Part shown: positions 1 to 9,661 of the stretch, piece by piece | How the letters are laid out: each line of letters opens with the position of its first letter | How positions within the stretch are numbered: the stretch's first letter is position 1 | Source of the DNA: Motiliproteus sp036961355 | GTDB taxonomy: Bacteria; Pseudomonadota; Gammaproteobacteria; Pseudomonadales; Balneatricaceae | Assembly: GCA_036961355.1 (NCBI GenBank) | Contig: JBALVL010000016.1 | Coordinates: 39,112 to 103,111 of the forward strand | Direction of reading: 5' to 3' | Length of the DNA stretch: 64,000 nucleotides | Made by a program: the position numbers and the translations under genes | The notes under the pieces: model-generated | Seen by the model: the letters and a program-made list of their open reading frames with translations, nothing else | Databases searched by the model: none | What the model was told of the DNA's origin: nothing

Positions 1-224
1 AACTGGGCTTTATCGATGCCTTTCGTGAGATCAACCACGTGGACCACCAATTTACCTGGTGGCCACCGTACAATCGCGCTTGGTCCCTCAACGAAGGGGC
101 ACGACTGGACTACCAGGTCACGACCAGCGAACTACGCAAGTCGGTTCGTACTGCCGTTATCTGTAAAGAGGTCCGTTTTAGCGAACATGCCCCATTAATG
201 ATCGACTACGCCGTCAACACCTGA
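1..224 (+). CDS. xthA: Exodeoxyribonuclease III, C-terminal part (5' end outside window)
   Basis: Only the last 73 codons are present; the frame is open from base 3 and stops at 224. ExoIII is a Mg-dependent AP endonuclease and 3'-5' exonuclease of base excision repair. The fragment shows the FTWWPP segment, an ARLDYQ strand and a terminal SEHAPL motif, in the places of the RxDY and SDHAP motifs of the ExoIII/EEP fold. The SDHAP aspartate is glutamate here, which is a conservative but notable change next to the catalytic histidine. The family call rests on motif order only. It runs toward the convergent mrcA gene. Confidence 0.8.
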   Translation, partial: LGFIDAFREINHVDHQFTWWPPYNRAWSLNEGARLDYQVTTSELRKSVRTAVICKEVRFSEHAPLMIDYAVNT

Positions 225-339
225 GTCGATCCATAGTTTTTATTGCAAGGCAGAGCGTCAGTAACGATGCACACAGCGTCAACAACGTTACTGGCACCCT
301 GCGTAGAAACATGCCCATGCAACACAGGCTATCGAAACG

Positions 340-2901
340 CTAGAACAACTCTTCAGCAACCGCGCTTTCCGCACGAGTGGTCTTCTTGGCGGCGGCATTG
401 CGCGGCACATCCTGCACCCGAAACATCTCAAATATCGCATTTTTCTGCCCGGGGTAAGCCAACAGCCCCGTGACAGGGTCGATCCTGACGCTGACAATAC
501 CTTCCGGTGGAATCATCGGCAGCTCCGGGAGCTCTTTCAGCGCGTCAGCCATGTAATCAATCCAGATAGGGAGTGCGGCAACACTGCCAAACTCACTGCG
601 ACCCAATGTTTGCGGCTGATCAAAACCGACCCAAACCGACGCCACGACATCCGGACTAAAACCGGAGAACCAAGCATCAACAAGGTCGTTAGTCGTGCCG
701 GTCTTACCCGCCAAATCATTTCGGCCAAGCACCTTGGCTTTCCGTCCGGTACCACGTTTGATCACATCCTGCATGATGTTAGTGATCAGATAGTTAGTTT
801 GTGAATCAACAATCCGCGTCGCTAACGGCATGGCAGTGACCGTCGCATCCGAGTCAAAGCTTGCAGAGACAGACACGAGCTCATCGCTATTACTTGCGAT
901 AACAGCACTCGTCACACTGTCAGAAGCGCTAGATGCGAGGACCCCTGTCTCATCTCCTTCTTCAGAAACGATCTCTGGTTCCGGCAGATAGACACAGCCG
1001 TCGCAGACCGTGGCCGGCTTAGCTTGAAACAAAACATCACCTTGGCGACTCTCGACCCGATCAAGCCAATACGGTGTGACTTTATAACCGCCGTTAGCAA
1101 ACACCGCATAGCCGGTAGCCAGCTCCATCGGCGTAACATCAGCACTACCCAGAGCCAGTGACAGGTTGCTGGGTAACCGTTGGGGATCAAACCCGAAGCG
1201 ACTCACATATTCCAACGTTGGCTTAATGCCCAACGAACGCAAAATACGAATCGACACCAAATTACGCGATCGATACAGCGCCTCTCGGAAACGGGTCGGT
1301 CCGTAAAACTTCTTACTGTAATTTTCCGGCCGCCAGCTGCTCTCTAGATTTTTATCTTCGAAAACCACCGGCGCATCATTAATAATTGATGCCGGTGTAA
1401 AACCGTTTGCCAGTGCTGTTGTATAAACAAAAGGTTTAAAATTTGAGCCAGGCTGACGTGTTGCCTGAAGTACACGGTTAAACTTACTTTGCTGGAAACT
1501 AAAGCCGCCCACCAACGCTCGAACAGCACCATTGTTTGGCGACAACCCCACCATGGCACTCTGCACTTGCGGCAATTGACGTAATAGCCAACCCTGATCG
1601 CTCGGCAGCAATCGAACCTGATCACCAACAGCCAGAACATCTTGCACCGATTTTGGCTTGCTCCCTCGCTGACTCACCGAAATGAACGGACGCGCCCAGC
1701 TAACTCCACCCCAACTCAGGGGCACGATGTCGCCATTTCGCAGCAACAAGCTCGCGACCGGTGTTTTGGCGATAGCAGCAAGCTGCTCCTCGTTCTTACC
1801 CTCCTCGTCGACCAACCCTTTAGTCTTTGTCAGGGCAACCACCACCGCCGGCTCAAGCGAACCGTAACGCGGTACCTTTCTCAATGCATCCAACAATTCT
1901 TCATGCGACAGTTGTGGCTCAAACTGCTGCTCGGCGCCACGATAACCATGACGTAATTCATATGCCATCAAGCCTTTCTCAACCGCACGATTAGCCGCCA
2001 TTTGATCAACACTACGCACGGTGGCATACGCCTTAACCCCGTCGGTGTATATCTGCTCACCGTACTGAGAAAACAGATCGCTACGAATCATCTCTGCAAT
2101 ATAGGGTGCTGATAGTTGAATATCCGCACCGTGATAAGCCGCCGTCATCGGTAATTGCTTGAGCTCGGCATATTCGCTGGTTTCAATTTTTCCCAGCGCA
2201 TGCATTCTCGATAATATCCAATTACGCCGTTCCAACGCACGCGAAGGGTTTGCCAACGGGTTATAAGCCGATGGTGCTTTAGGTAGACCGGCGATCATCG
2301 CCAATTCAGCCTGAGTCAATTGATCAATATTTCGACCATAATAGACATTAGCCGCAGCTTGAATCCCGTAAGCGCGATTTCCCAGATATATTTTATTGAC
2401 ATATAACTCGAGTATCTCGTCCTTGCTGAGTTGCTGTTCCATCTGGAGGGCAAGAATAATCTCTTTAAACTTTCGCAAGAATGTTCGCTCAAGAGTTAAA
2501 AGATAATTCCGAGCCACCTGCATCGTAATGGTACTACCACCAGACTGGATGCTCCCGGTACTGATCAACTGAAACGCAGCCCGAGCTAAACCTTTAAAAT
2601 CAATACCGCCATGACTGTAGAAACGGCTATCCTCAGCAGCCAAAATCGCTTCGACAAAACCGTTAGGGATCTGATCATAACGAATTGGCGAACGCCTCAT
2701 TTCGCCATATTCAGCAATCAATTTCTGATCAGAGGAATAAACACGCAAAGGTGTTTGCAACTCAATATCGCGTAATTGATCCACATCGGGCAATTGCGGC
2801 TTAAGATAAAAATAACCCCCGACTATGATTAGAACGCCAAAAAGTGTACAAATAGCCCCAGCTTTTATGAAAAAGTGCAGCAGAGTTTTGATTTTGATCA
2901 T
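340..2901 (-). CDS. mrcA: Penicillin-binding protein 1A (bifunctional peptidoglycan synthase)
   Basis: An 853-residue class A PBP that polymerises lipid II and cross-links the peptides in the periplasm. It has one N-terminal membrane segment (about residues 10-32), a GT51 glycosyltransferase domain with EDSRFYSHGG (catalytic Glu90) and the QSGGSTITMQVARN motif, then a transpeptidase domain with the SxxK serine at Ser486 (GSNFK), SRN at 545-547 and KTGT at 733-736. Residues about 635-690, between SxN and KTG, are an acidic Ser/Val/Ala-rich loop that looks like a lineage-specific insertion. It is divergent from pilM, the arrangement found in Pseudomonas-type genomes (ponA). Confidence 0.96.
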   Translation of the reverse strand: MIKIKTLLHFFIKAGAICTLFGVLIIVGGYFYLKPQLPDVDQLRDIELQTPLRVYSSDQKLIAEYGEMRRSPIRYDQIPNGFVEAILAAEDSRFYSHGGIDFKGLARAAFQLISTGSIQSGGSTITMQVARNYLLTLERTFLRKFKEIILALQMEQQLSKDEILELYVNKIYLGNRAYGIQAAANVYYGRNIDQLTQAELAMIAGLPKAPSAYNPLANPSRALERRNWILSRMHALGKIETSEYAELKQLPMTAAYHGADIQLSAPYIAEMIRSDLFSQYGEQIYTDGVKAYATVRSVDQMAANRAVEKGLMAYELRHGYRGAEQQFEPQLSHEELLDALRKVPRYGSLEPAVVVALTKTKGLVDEEGKNEEQLAAIAKTPVASLLLRNGDIVPLSWGGVSWARPFISVSQRGSKPKSVQDVLAVGDQVRLLPSDQGWLLRQLPQVQSAMVGLSPNNGAVRALVGGFSFQQSKFNRVLQATRQPGSNFKPFVYTTALANGFTPASIINDAPVVFEDKNLESSWRPENYSKKFYGPTRFREALYRSRNLVSIRILRSLGIKPTLEYVSRFGFDPQRLPSNLSLALGSADVTPMELATGYAVFANGGYKVTPYWLDRVESRQGDVLFQAKPATVCDGCVYLPEPEIVSEEGDETGVLASSASDSVTSAVIASNSDELVSVSASFDSDATVTAMPLATRIVDSQTNYLITNIMQDVIKRGTGRKAKVLGRNDLAGKTGTTNDLVDAWFSGFSPDVVASVWVGFDQPQTLGRSEFGSVAALPIWIDYMADALKELPELPMIPPEGIVSVRIDPVTGLLAYPGQKNAIFEMFRVQDVPRNAAAKKTTRAESAVAEELF

Positions 2902-2993
2902 GTTAACCTAAAGCTTATCGGTTTAGAGGCGATATATAGTGCCAATAATAGCGAAGAAAGCGTATCAATGTATTACTCTCTTCACGCAAACTT

Positions 2994-3010
2994 CTGCACC
3001 AGTGGTGCAG
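2994..3010. promoter_or_regulatory. Palindrome in the mrcA/pilM divergent promoter region
   Basis: CTGCACC and GGTGCAG form perfect 7-bp arms around AGT, about 30 bases before the pilM GTG and about 93 bases before the mrcA ATG. It could be an operator or a leader hairpin. No regulator is assigned. Confidence 0.4.
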
Positions 3011-3039
3011 GTCAGTTCACTAGATTTAAGGATTAATCG

Positions 3040-4101
3040 GTGATAAGCCTTTTTAAGACCCGCACAAAATCGTTACTTGGTGTCGATATTGGTTCGTCCT
3101 ATGTCAAAGTATTAGGACTATCTAAGCGCTCCGGTAACCTCCATGTTGATTGTTACTCGGTAATTCACCTGCCCGAAGGTGCAGTTATCGACAATAACGT
3201 TCAGGACGTTCCTGTGGTCGCCGAAGCTCTAAAAAAAGGATTACTACTGGCCAATAGCCGTCTCAAGCAGGCTGCCACTTCGGTTCCAACTTCGGTGGTC
3301 ATCGTCAAACAGCTAGAGTTCAGCAAGTCCTTTAGCGAAGACGAACTCGAAGACCAGATCAAGGTAGAAGCAGACCAGTTTATACCCTACCCGCTCGACG
3401 AGGTTGCTATCGACTTCCAGATTCAGGGCGAGTCCGAAACCAGCGAAGAACTTAATGACGTGTTATTAGTCGCCTGCCGTCAAGATAGCGTTCAGTCGCG
3501 TGAAGATGCCGTCAATGGCGCGGGGATGACCTGCGACATTATCGATGTGGATACTTACGCGATCGAAAGAGTGTTCCCAGTTCTTGCCCAAGCTCACGAC
3601 ATTTTGGACAAGACCGTCGGCTTGGTCGACATCGGCGCCAGCAGCATGACACTCTATGTGCTGGAGAAAGGAAAAGTGGTCTATAGCCGAGAGCAAGCAT
3701 TCGGTGGTAATGACCTGTCCCACAGCCTGACCCAAGTCTCTGACATGTCAGCGGATCAGGTCGAACAGGCGAAAAAGTCCAACGACCTGAGCGAGGAATT
3801 AGTTCAGGGGTATATCGACCCGTTCAAACAAACCACCGCCCAACAAATCTCACGGTCGATCCAGTTCTACTATTCCTCCGGAACTCACGGTGAGATCGAA
3901 GCGTTATTACTTATGGGCGGCATTGCGGCGTTAACAGGGATCGAAACGGCAGTATCGCAGGAGCTGGGGATTCAGGCAGAAGTCGCCGATCCTTTCAGCA
4001 CCATGACCATCGATTCACGCATCAACCGACACAAGTTTGATCCGGAAGCACCCTCTCTGGTTCTGGCCTGTGGTCTGGCACTAAGGAGCTTTGCGGAGTA
4101 A
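3040..4101 (+). CDS. pilM: Type IV pilus assembly protein PilM
   Basis: A 353-residue cytoplasmic actin-like ATPase that docks on the PilN N-terminus and links the pilus motor to the inner-membrane alignment complex. The phosphate-1 motif GVDIGSSYVKV lies near the N-terminus, the phosphate-2 motif VGLVDIGASSMTL mid-protein, and the adenosine motif LLMGGIAAL near residue 290. Length matches the family. The start is a GTG preceded by TTAAGGA about 6 bases upstream. It is the first gene of pilMNOPQ; pilN begins 2 bases after its stop. Confidence 0.96.
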   Translation: MISLFKTRTKSLLGVDIGSSYVKVLGLSKRSGNLHVDCYSVIHLPEGAVIDNNVQDVPVVAEALKKGLLLANSRLKQAATSVPTSVVIVKQLEFSKSFSEDELEDQIKVEADQFIPYPLDEVAIDFQIQGESETSEELNDVLLVACRQDSVQSREDAVNGAGMTCDIIDVDTYAIERVFPVLAQAHDILDKTVGLVDIGASSMTLYVLEKGKVVYSREQAFGGNDLSHSLTQVSDMSADQVEQAKKSNDLSEELVQGYIDPFKQTTAQQISRSIQFYYSSGTHGEIEALLLMGGIAALTGIETAVSQELGIQAEVADPFSTMTIDSRINRHKFDPEAPSLVLACGLALRSFAE

Positions 4102-4103
4102 TT

Positions 4104-4658
4104 ATGGCAACCACGCTGATCAACCTCCGCTCTTGGCGCGAAGATCGCCGCCGAGACCGACAACAACGCTTCCTTGTCTCCTCCGTCGTTACCGCGGTCA
4201 TTGCCGGTGTACTGGTGTGGGGAGCGGGGGCCTATATTGAGAGCAACACCAAGAAACAGCAGAAGCGTAACAACTACCTGCGCCAAGAGATGAGCAGCCT
4301 CGACTCTAAAATAAAAGAAATCAAAGAGTTACGAAATAAGCGTGAACGCCTTTTGGAGCGCCTCCGGGCCATTCAAGACCTCCAGGGTAACCGACCCGTG
4401 ATTGTCAGGGTATTTGATGAGCTGGTGAGAGTACTCCCAGAAGAACTGTATTATTCATCACTCACACGCACCGGAGAATCACTTCATATCGTCGGGCGTG
4501 CTCAGAGTAACCGGGATGTTTCAATGCTGATGCGTAGTATCGATCGATCACCGTGGTTTAAAGAACCCAATCTCAGCTCAGTAGGCAAAGGTGGCGATCA
4601 GTATAAAAACTTTGACATGCGGGTCGTTCTGAGCAAACCCAAGGACGGAGAACCCTGA
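4104..4658 (+). CDS. pilN: Type IV pilus inner-membrane protein PilN
   Basis: A 184-residue bitopic protein of the pilus alignment complex. The cytoplasmic N-terminus carries INLRSWRED, the INLxPWR-type peptide that binds the PilM groove. A membrane segment follows (about residues 27-47), then a charged coiled coil (about 50-95) and a ferredoxin-like periplasmic domain that pairs with PilO. Its TGA overlaps the pilO ATG by one base, which suggests coupled translation. Confidence 0.95.
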   Translation: MATTLINLRSWREDRRRDRQQRFLVSSVVTAVIAGVLVWGAGAYIESNTKKQQKRNNYLRQEMSSLDSKIKEIKELRNKRERLLERLRAIQDLQGNRPVIVRVFDELVRVLPEELYYSSLTRTGESLHIVGRAQSNRDVSMLMRSIDRSPWFKEPNLSSVGKGGDQYKNFDMRVVLSKPKDGEP

Positions 4659-5269
4659 TGGCGCTGCAGGATAGTTTTAAAAACGCCTTCCGCGGTTTCG
4701 ATATCAACAACGTTGATCTCAATACCGCTGGCAGCTGGCCTTACGGAGTTAAGGCTATATTTTACCTCGTAGTATTGGTGGCTCTATCGGCAACTGGCTA
4801 TCACTTCTATATCAAAGACCTTCAAACGCGTCTCGACCAAGAGATCGCCAAAGAAACGCCACTAAAAGAACAATACCGTTCTAAGGCATTTCAAGTAGCG
4901 AACCTGGAACCATTAAAGCGCCAGATGGAGGATGTCGAAGAGATTTTCGCCGAGCTTCTCAAACAGCTCCCAACCGATACCGAAGTGCCAGGGTTGTTAG
5001 AAGATATCACCGAAATCGGCCAAAACAGCGGCCTAAATTTCGATATTATTTCGCTGGCATCTGAGAAAAAGGTTAAGTTTTACATTGAACTTCCGATCAA
5101 CATTCAGGTTAAGGGAAGCTATCACCAACTGGGCGAATTTATCAGCGGCATCGCAGCTTTGCCTCGAATCGTCACGGTACATGATTTTTCGATCAAACCG
5201 CTCTCCAATAACGGAGATCTGAGTATGTCACTATCTGCCAGGACTTATCGCTATGACGATGAAAGTTAA
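4658..5269 (+). CDS. pilO: Type IV pilus inner-membrane protein PilO
   Basis: A 203-residue bitopic protein that heterodimerises with PilN and contacts PilP. There is a short cytoplasmic N-terminus, one membrane segment (about residues 30-50), a coiled coil with QTRLDQEIAKE-like heptads, and a C-terminal ferredoxin-like domain. Length and position between pilN and pilP fit the family. Its end overlaps pilP by 17 bases. Confidence 0.95.
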   Translation: MALQDSFKNAFRGFDINNVDLNTAGSWPYGVKAIFYLVVLVALSATGYHFYIKDLQTRLDQEIAKETPLKEQYRSKAFQVANLEPLKRQMEDVEEIFAELLKQLPTDTEVPGLLEDITEIGQNSGLNFDIISLASEKKVKFYIELPINIQVKGSYHQLGEFISGIAALPRIVTVHDFSIKPLSNNGDLSMSLSARTYRYDDES

Positions 5270-5819
5270 TCGTCGATTCAACTCAGCCGGGATGGCTGCC
5301 ATTGCTGCATTAGCCATGCTTCAAGGGTGTAGCCAGATTAATGACACCTCGGATCTGCAGCAGTACGTCCGAGAGACTCAATCACGTCCCGCCGGCCGTA
5401 TCGACCCACTGCCCGAATTCAAGTCTTATGAAAGCTTCCTGTACCGCGCAACCAGTTTACGCGGTCCGTTTCAACCGCTGATCAAAGTTGAACTGGTCGA
5501 TGAAGACGATCCAGAGTCAGGTCCCAAAAACAACCTCAAACCCGACTTCGAACGCCCCAAGGAACCCCTGGAAGCGTTCAAACTGGAAAACCTGCGCATG
5601 GTCGGCACCATCCATATGCTAGAGATGGGCAACCTAACAGCATTGATCAAAGATTCAAACGGAGAGATCCACCGTCTTAAAAGTGGAAATTACGTTGGTC
5701 GAAATTACGGTGAGATCCTCACCGTCAATGAGACACAGTTAGATATCATTGAGATCGTTCCAAATGGCCAGGATGGCTGGATGAAACGACCGCGTAACTT
5801 GGTTTTAGTGGAACAGTAG
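5253..5819 (+). CDS. pilP: Type IV pilus lipoprotein PilP
   Basis: A 188-residue periplasmic lipoprotein that bridges the PilN/PilO complex to the PilQ secretin. The signal peptide ends in a lipobox (MLQGC, lipidated Cys26). It is followed by a disordered Pro/Glu-rich linker and a C-terminal beta-sandwich with the conserved LENLRMVGT segment. Two ATGs (5253 and 5259) are possible starts; the first is used here. It overlaps pilO and precedes pilQ by 12 bases. Confidence 0.95.
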   Translation: MTMKVNRRFNSAGMAAIAALAMLQGCSQINDTSDLQQYVRETQSRPAGRIDPLPEFKSYESFLYRATSLRGPFQPLIKVELVDEDDPESGPKNNLKPDFERPKEPLEAFKLENLRMVGTIHMLEMGNLTALIKDSNGEIHRLKSGNYVGRNYGEILTVNETQLDIIEIVPNGQDGWMKRPRNLVLVEQ

Positions 5820-5831
5820 GAATAGGCGTAG

Positions 5832-7952
5832 ATGGATATGGCGAAGATAATGTCTTCAGCGACACGGCAACACACTCGGCAGCAACTGGTAATGATCGGT
5901 CGTAAATGGCTGGCCTGCATCGCTTGCTTGTTGTTTACCCAAAGCGTTTTGGCGGAGGTGCGGATTATCGATACCACATTCGTCACCCTGCCGGGTAACA
6001 AGCTAGAAGTTCGCTTCGATTTTAACGAAGCACCACCGCTGCCCCGCTCCTATATGATCGAGCAACCTGCACGCGTGGTTCTTGATCTCATTGGTACCCG
6101 TAACGGCCTCGATAGCAAGAGCATTGAGATCAAAAGCGGCTTGGTCGACACCATTCACCTAGCTGAAGTGAAGGATCGTGTCCGCGTTATCGCCGACCTG
6201 TACGAATCAACCGAATACTCCACCTATATCGAAGGCAATAGTCTTTATGTCGTCTTCGGCGCCGGGTCCACCGACAGAGTGGCTGATACGTCAACTACGC
6301 AGCAAACAACCGTATCCGACGTACCAACATCTAGCCGCACACAGGTCTCCTCGATCGATTTCCGTCGGATAGACGGCGACATCGGACGCGTAGTTGTCAA
6401 CCTGACCGATAATCGCGCCGGCGTTGATATCATCGAAGAGGGCAACAACATCATCGTCAACCTGATCGGCGCGCAATTGCCCGCAGAGCTGGAAGAGCGA
6501 ATCGATGTACAAGATTTTTCCACCCCAGTCACCTTCATCGATGCCATGGCCGACAACAACAACAGCAGCATTCTGATAAAGCCGTCAGCCCAGCCTTTCG
6601 ATTACTTGGCTTACCAGTCTGAAAACCAGTTAATCGTGGATTTCAAGCCGGTTACTGACCTTGACGCCGAAGAGCGGATCCGCGATCGCTTCCCGTACAC
6701 CGGTGAGAAGCTGAGCCTCAATTTTCAGGATATCGATATCCGTTCGGTACTTCAGATCATCGCCGACGTTACCGACATGAACCTTGTTGTTAGTGACACG
6801 GTCAGCGGCAACATCACATTACGGCTGAAAAATGTGCCTTGGGATCAAGCGCTGGAGCTTGTACTCAAAACAAAGAGCCTAGATAAGCGAGTCTCCGGCA
6901 ACGTAATGATGATCGCGCCTGCCGCCGAGATCGCCGAACGCGAGCGGTTTGAGATCGAGACCAACAAACAGGTCAAAGAACTGAAAGAGCCACAAACCGA
7001 ATTCATTCAGGTCAACTACGCCAAGGCTTCCGACATCGTTGGATTGCTCGGATCCGAGCAAGGCATCCTGTCCGAGCGCGGCAATGTACAGGCTGATCCA
7101 CGCACCAATACACTGATCGTACGAGACATCGATACAAGTATTGCTAAAATACGTAAGGCACTGAAAAAATTAGACATCCCGGTACGCCAAGTGATGATCG
7201 AAGCGCGACTGGTGACTGTACGTAGCGACGTCAGCAGTGAACTGGGCGTCAAATGGGGCTTTGGCCACACGGCCACCAACAGCGACGGCGGTCGGCTAGT
7301 CATCGGTGGCAACTCGCCGGGTGATACAGCTCAAGCGGCAGGCACTGGAGCGCTCAGTGTTCCCACCAGCCTCAACGTCGATCTTGGAGCGACCAGTATC
7401 GGCGCTTCTAAATTTGCCATCGGTATCGGCAACAGCACCAGCTTGCTACAGATGGAGTTATCCGCTCTGGAAAGTGACGGCAATGCCGAAATCGTATCGC
7501 AGCCCAAAGTGATCACCGCCAACGGCATGCCGGCACGGATCCAATCAGGTGACGAGATTCCCTTCCAAACCGTAGAAGATGGTGAGGTCAGTGTTGAGTT
7601 TAAAGAGGTGGTCCTATCGCTCGATGTGACACCACAAATCACGCCGGATAACCGCCTGATCCTCGACTTGAAGATCAACCAGGATTCTGTTGGTGAAGAA
7701 CTGCCTAACGGTGAAGTCGGTATCGTCACCAATGAAGTAACGACCCAGGTACTGGTAAACAACGGTGAAACGATTGTCCTTGGTGGTGTATTCCAGAAAG
7801 AAGCAGCCGAAATCGTTGCCAAGGTTCCGCTTCTGGGCGACATCCCTTTCATTGGCAAGCTGTTCACCCAGACAAGCTCTCGTAATGATAAGACCGAACT
7901 GTTGATCTTCATTACACCCAAGATCATCGAAGAGAGCCTCAGCAACCGCTGA
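5832..7952 (+). CDS. pilQ: Type IV pilus secretin PilQ
   Basis: A 706-residue outer-membrane secretin through which the pilus exits. After a signal sequence ending near TQSVLA there are AMIN-type peptidoglycan-binding beta domains (about residues 45-270). Next come the secretin/TonB short N-terminal domain (LSLNFQDIDIRSVLQIIAD), an N1-type domain, and the C-terminal secretin pore with VPLLGDIPFIGKLF near residue 675. Length matches gammaproteobacterial PilQ. It is the last gene of the pil operon; aroK begins 39 bases downstream. Confidence 0.96.
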   Translation: MDMAKIMSSATRQHTRQQLVMIGRKWLACIACLLFTQSVLAEVRIIDTTFVTLPGNKLEVRFDFNEAPPLPRSYMIEQPARVVLDLIGTRNGLDSKSIEIKSGLVDTIHLAEVKDRVRVIADLYESTEYSTYIEGNSLYVVFGAGSTDRVADTSTTQQTTVSDVPTSSRTQVSSIDFRRIDGDIGRVVVNLTDNRAGVDIIEEGNNIIVNLIGAQLPAELEERIDVQDFSTPVTFIDAMADNNNSSILIKPSAQPFDYLAYQSENQLIVDFKPVTDLDAEERIRDRFPYTGEKLSLNFQDIDIRSVLQIIADVTDMNLVVSDTVSGNITLRLKNVPWDQALELVLKTKSLDKRVSGNVMMIAPAAEIAERERFEIETNKQVKELKEPQTEFIQVNYAKASDIVGLLGSEQGILSERGNVQADPRTNTLIVRDIDTSIAKIRKALKKLDIPVRQVMIEARLVTVRSDVSSELGVKWGFGHTATNSDGGRLVIGGNSPGDTAQAAGTGALSVPTSLNVDLGATSIGASKFAIGIGNSTSLLQMELSALESDGNAEIVSQPKVITANGMPARIQSGDEIPFQTVEDGEVSVEFKEVVLSLDVTPQITPDNRLILDLKINQDSVGEELPNGEVGIVTNEVTTQVLVNNGETIVLGGVFQKEAAEIVAKVPLLGDIPFIGKLFTQTSSRNDKTELLIFITPKIIEESLSNR

Positions 7953-7991
7953 GGCTCTACTCGCAACTTAGCAACATAGAAGGCTCGCTGT

Positions 7992-8510
7992 TTGAACCTG
8001 TTTCTAATTGGACCTATGGGTGCCGGAAAAAGCACCATAGGTCGTCTGCTCGCACAAGAACTGCTGTTAGATTTCGTCGACTCCGATAAAGAGATCGAGG
8101 ATCGCTCGGGCGCAGATATCCCGTGGATTTTTGACGTTGAAGGCGAGGCCGGATTTCGTAAACGCGAAGCGAGCGTGATCGAACTACTCAGCCGCGACGA
8201 CAATATCGTATTAGCAACGGGCGGAGGCGCGGTACTCGATAGTGATAACCGCCGTCACCTGCAATCACGCGGTACCGTTATCTATCTGCACGCCTCGCTA
8301 GAGCAACAGATCGAGCGCACGGCCAAAGATCGCAATCGTCCTTTGCTACAGACAGAAAACCCCTCTAAAGTACTGACCGAACTGATGCAGATTCGTGACC
8401 CGCTTTACCGTGAGTGCAGCGACTTGGTGATCCACACTGACGGCCGCCGACCCAAGTCGGTCGTTCGCGATATCATCAAGCAGCTCGAGCAGCGCGACGT
8501 TATCCGTTAA
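7992..8510 (+). CDS. aroK: Shikimate kinase
   Basis: A 172-residue P-loop kinase that phosphorylates the 3-hydroxyl of shikimate in aromatic amino acid synthesis. Walker A is GPMGAGKST (residues 7-15); DSDKEIEDRSG and the GGGAV loop that binds shikimate are present, as is the RNRPLL lid arginine. The start is a TTG: an AGAAGG site lies about 8 bases upstream and the frame gives the canonical NLFLIGPMG N-terminus, with no better ATG. It is followed by aroB, the usual pairing. Confidence 0.95.
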   Translation: MNLFLIGPMGAGKSTIGRLLAQELLLDFVDSDKEIEDRSGADIPWIFDVEGEAGFRKREASVIELLSRDDNIVLATGGGAVLDSDNRRHLQSRGTVIYLHASLEQQIERTAKDRNRPLLQTENPSKVLTELMQIRDPLYRECSDLVIHTDGRRPKSVVRDIIKQLEQRDVIR

Positions 8511-8550
8511 ACCGGCTAGACCAGCAGCCCCCGATTGGACCAACCTTATC

Positions 8551-9651
8551 ATGACCCTGAGACTGGATGTTGCCCTAGCTGAGCGCAGCTACCCCATCTA
8601 CATTGGCACCGGACTACTAGACCAAGCCACACTTTGGACTCAGCACATCCGTAGCTCACAAGTAATGATCGTCAGTAATGAGACGGTCGCCCCGCTATAT
8701 CTCGAGCAAGTTAAACAAGCGCTGGGCGATAAAACTGTCGCCACCGTGATCCTGCCCGACGGTGAGCAGTTTAAACACCTGCAGACGATGGAGCAGATCT
8801 TCAGCGGCCTGCTCGAAGCCCGACACAACCGAACCACCACCCTGGTCGCTCTCGGCGGCGGTGTAGTCGGTGATATGACCGGTTTTGCCGCCGCCTGCTA
8901 CCAGCGAGGCGTCGACTTCATTCAGCTACCTACCACCTTGCTTTCACAGGTTGACTCATCGGTTGGCGGTAAGACGGGGGTCAACCACCCTCTTGGAAAA
9001 AACATGATCGGCGCTTTTCACCAGCCCCGCTGCGTCGTCATTGATACCAACACCCTAAACACACTGCCCGATAACGAGTTAGCCGCAGGACTGGCCGAAG
9101 TGATCAAGTACGGACTCATTCTTGATCTTGAGTTCCTGAACTGGCTAGAGATCAATCTAGAAGCCATTGAGCAACGCCAGCCCGACGTTTTAGCTGAAGT
9201 GATCTTCCGTTGCTGCCAAATCAAAGCCGATGTAGTCGCTGAAGATGAGAAGGAAGCGGGCAAACGGGCGCTGCTCAATCTGGGCCATACCTTCGGTCAT
9301 GCTATCGAATCACACAGCGGCTACGGCAACTGGCTCCACGGCGAAGCAGTGGCTGCCGGCACTGTCATGGCAGCGGAATTATCGCAACATCAGGGCTGGA
9401 TCAACGCCGCTGATGTCGAACGTATCAAGACACTGTTCCAACGCGCTAAACTCCCCATACTACCGCCACAGGGGATGACGCCTGATGATTTCATCCAGCT
9501 AATGGCCGTTGATAAAAAAGTGATCGATGGTCAGTTACGATTGATATTATTAAGGCAACTGGGGGATGCGGTAGTCACTGCTGAGTTTTCGTCCCAATCT
9601 CTGACGACAACTCTTGAGACTGCGACAGTCAACAGCTCAAACCAAGGCTAG
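8551..9651 (+). CDS. aroB: 3-dehydroquinate synthase
   Basis: A 366-residue NAD- and divalent-metal-dependent enzyme that cyclises DAHP to 3-dehydroquinate in the shikimate pathway. It shows the NAD-binding LGGGVVGDMTGFAA motif, TTLLSQVDSSVGGKTGVN, and the metal ligands within GLAEVIKYG and LNLGHTFGHAIE plus WLHGEAVAAG. Length is normal. The damX-like gene starts 10 bases after its stop, so aroK-aroB-damX probably share a transcript. Confidence 0.96.
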   Translation: MTLRLDVALAERSYPIYIGTGLLDQATLWTQHIRSSQVMIVSNETVAPLYLEQVKQALGDKTVATVILPDGEQFKHLQTMEQIFSGLLEARHNRTTTLVALGGGVVGDMTGFAAACYQRGVDFIQLPTTLLSQVDSSVGGKTGVNHPLGKNMIGAFHQPRCVVIDTNTLNTLPDNELAAGLAEVIKYGLILDLEFLNWLEINLEAIEQRQPDVLAEVIFRCCQIKADVVAEDEKEAGKRALLNLGHTFGHAIESHSGYGNWLHGEAVAAGTVMAAELSQHQGWINAADVERIKTLFQRAKLPILPPQGMTPDDFIQLMAVDKKVIDGQLRLILLRQLGDAVVTAEFSSQSLTTTLETATVNSSNQG

Positions 9652-9661
9652 AGGCAGCGGC

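Noticed and set aside
7331..8203. A 290-codon frame on the - strand
   Set aside because: It covers the ends of pilQ and aroK in antisense with Ser/Arg-rich composition and no motif.
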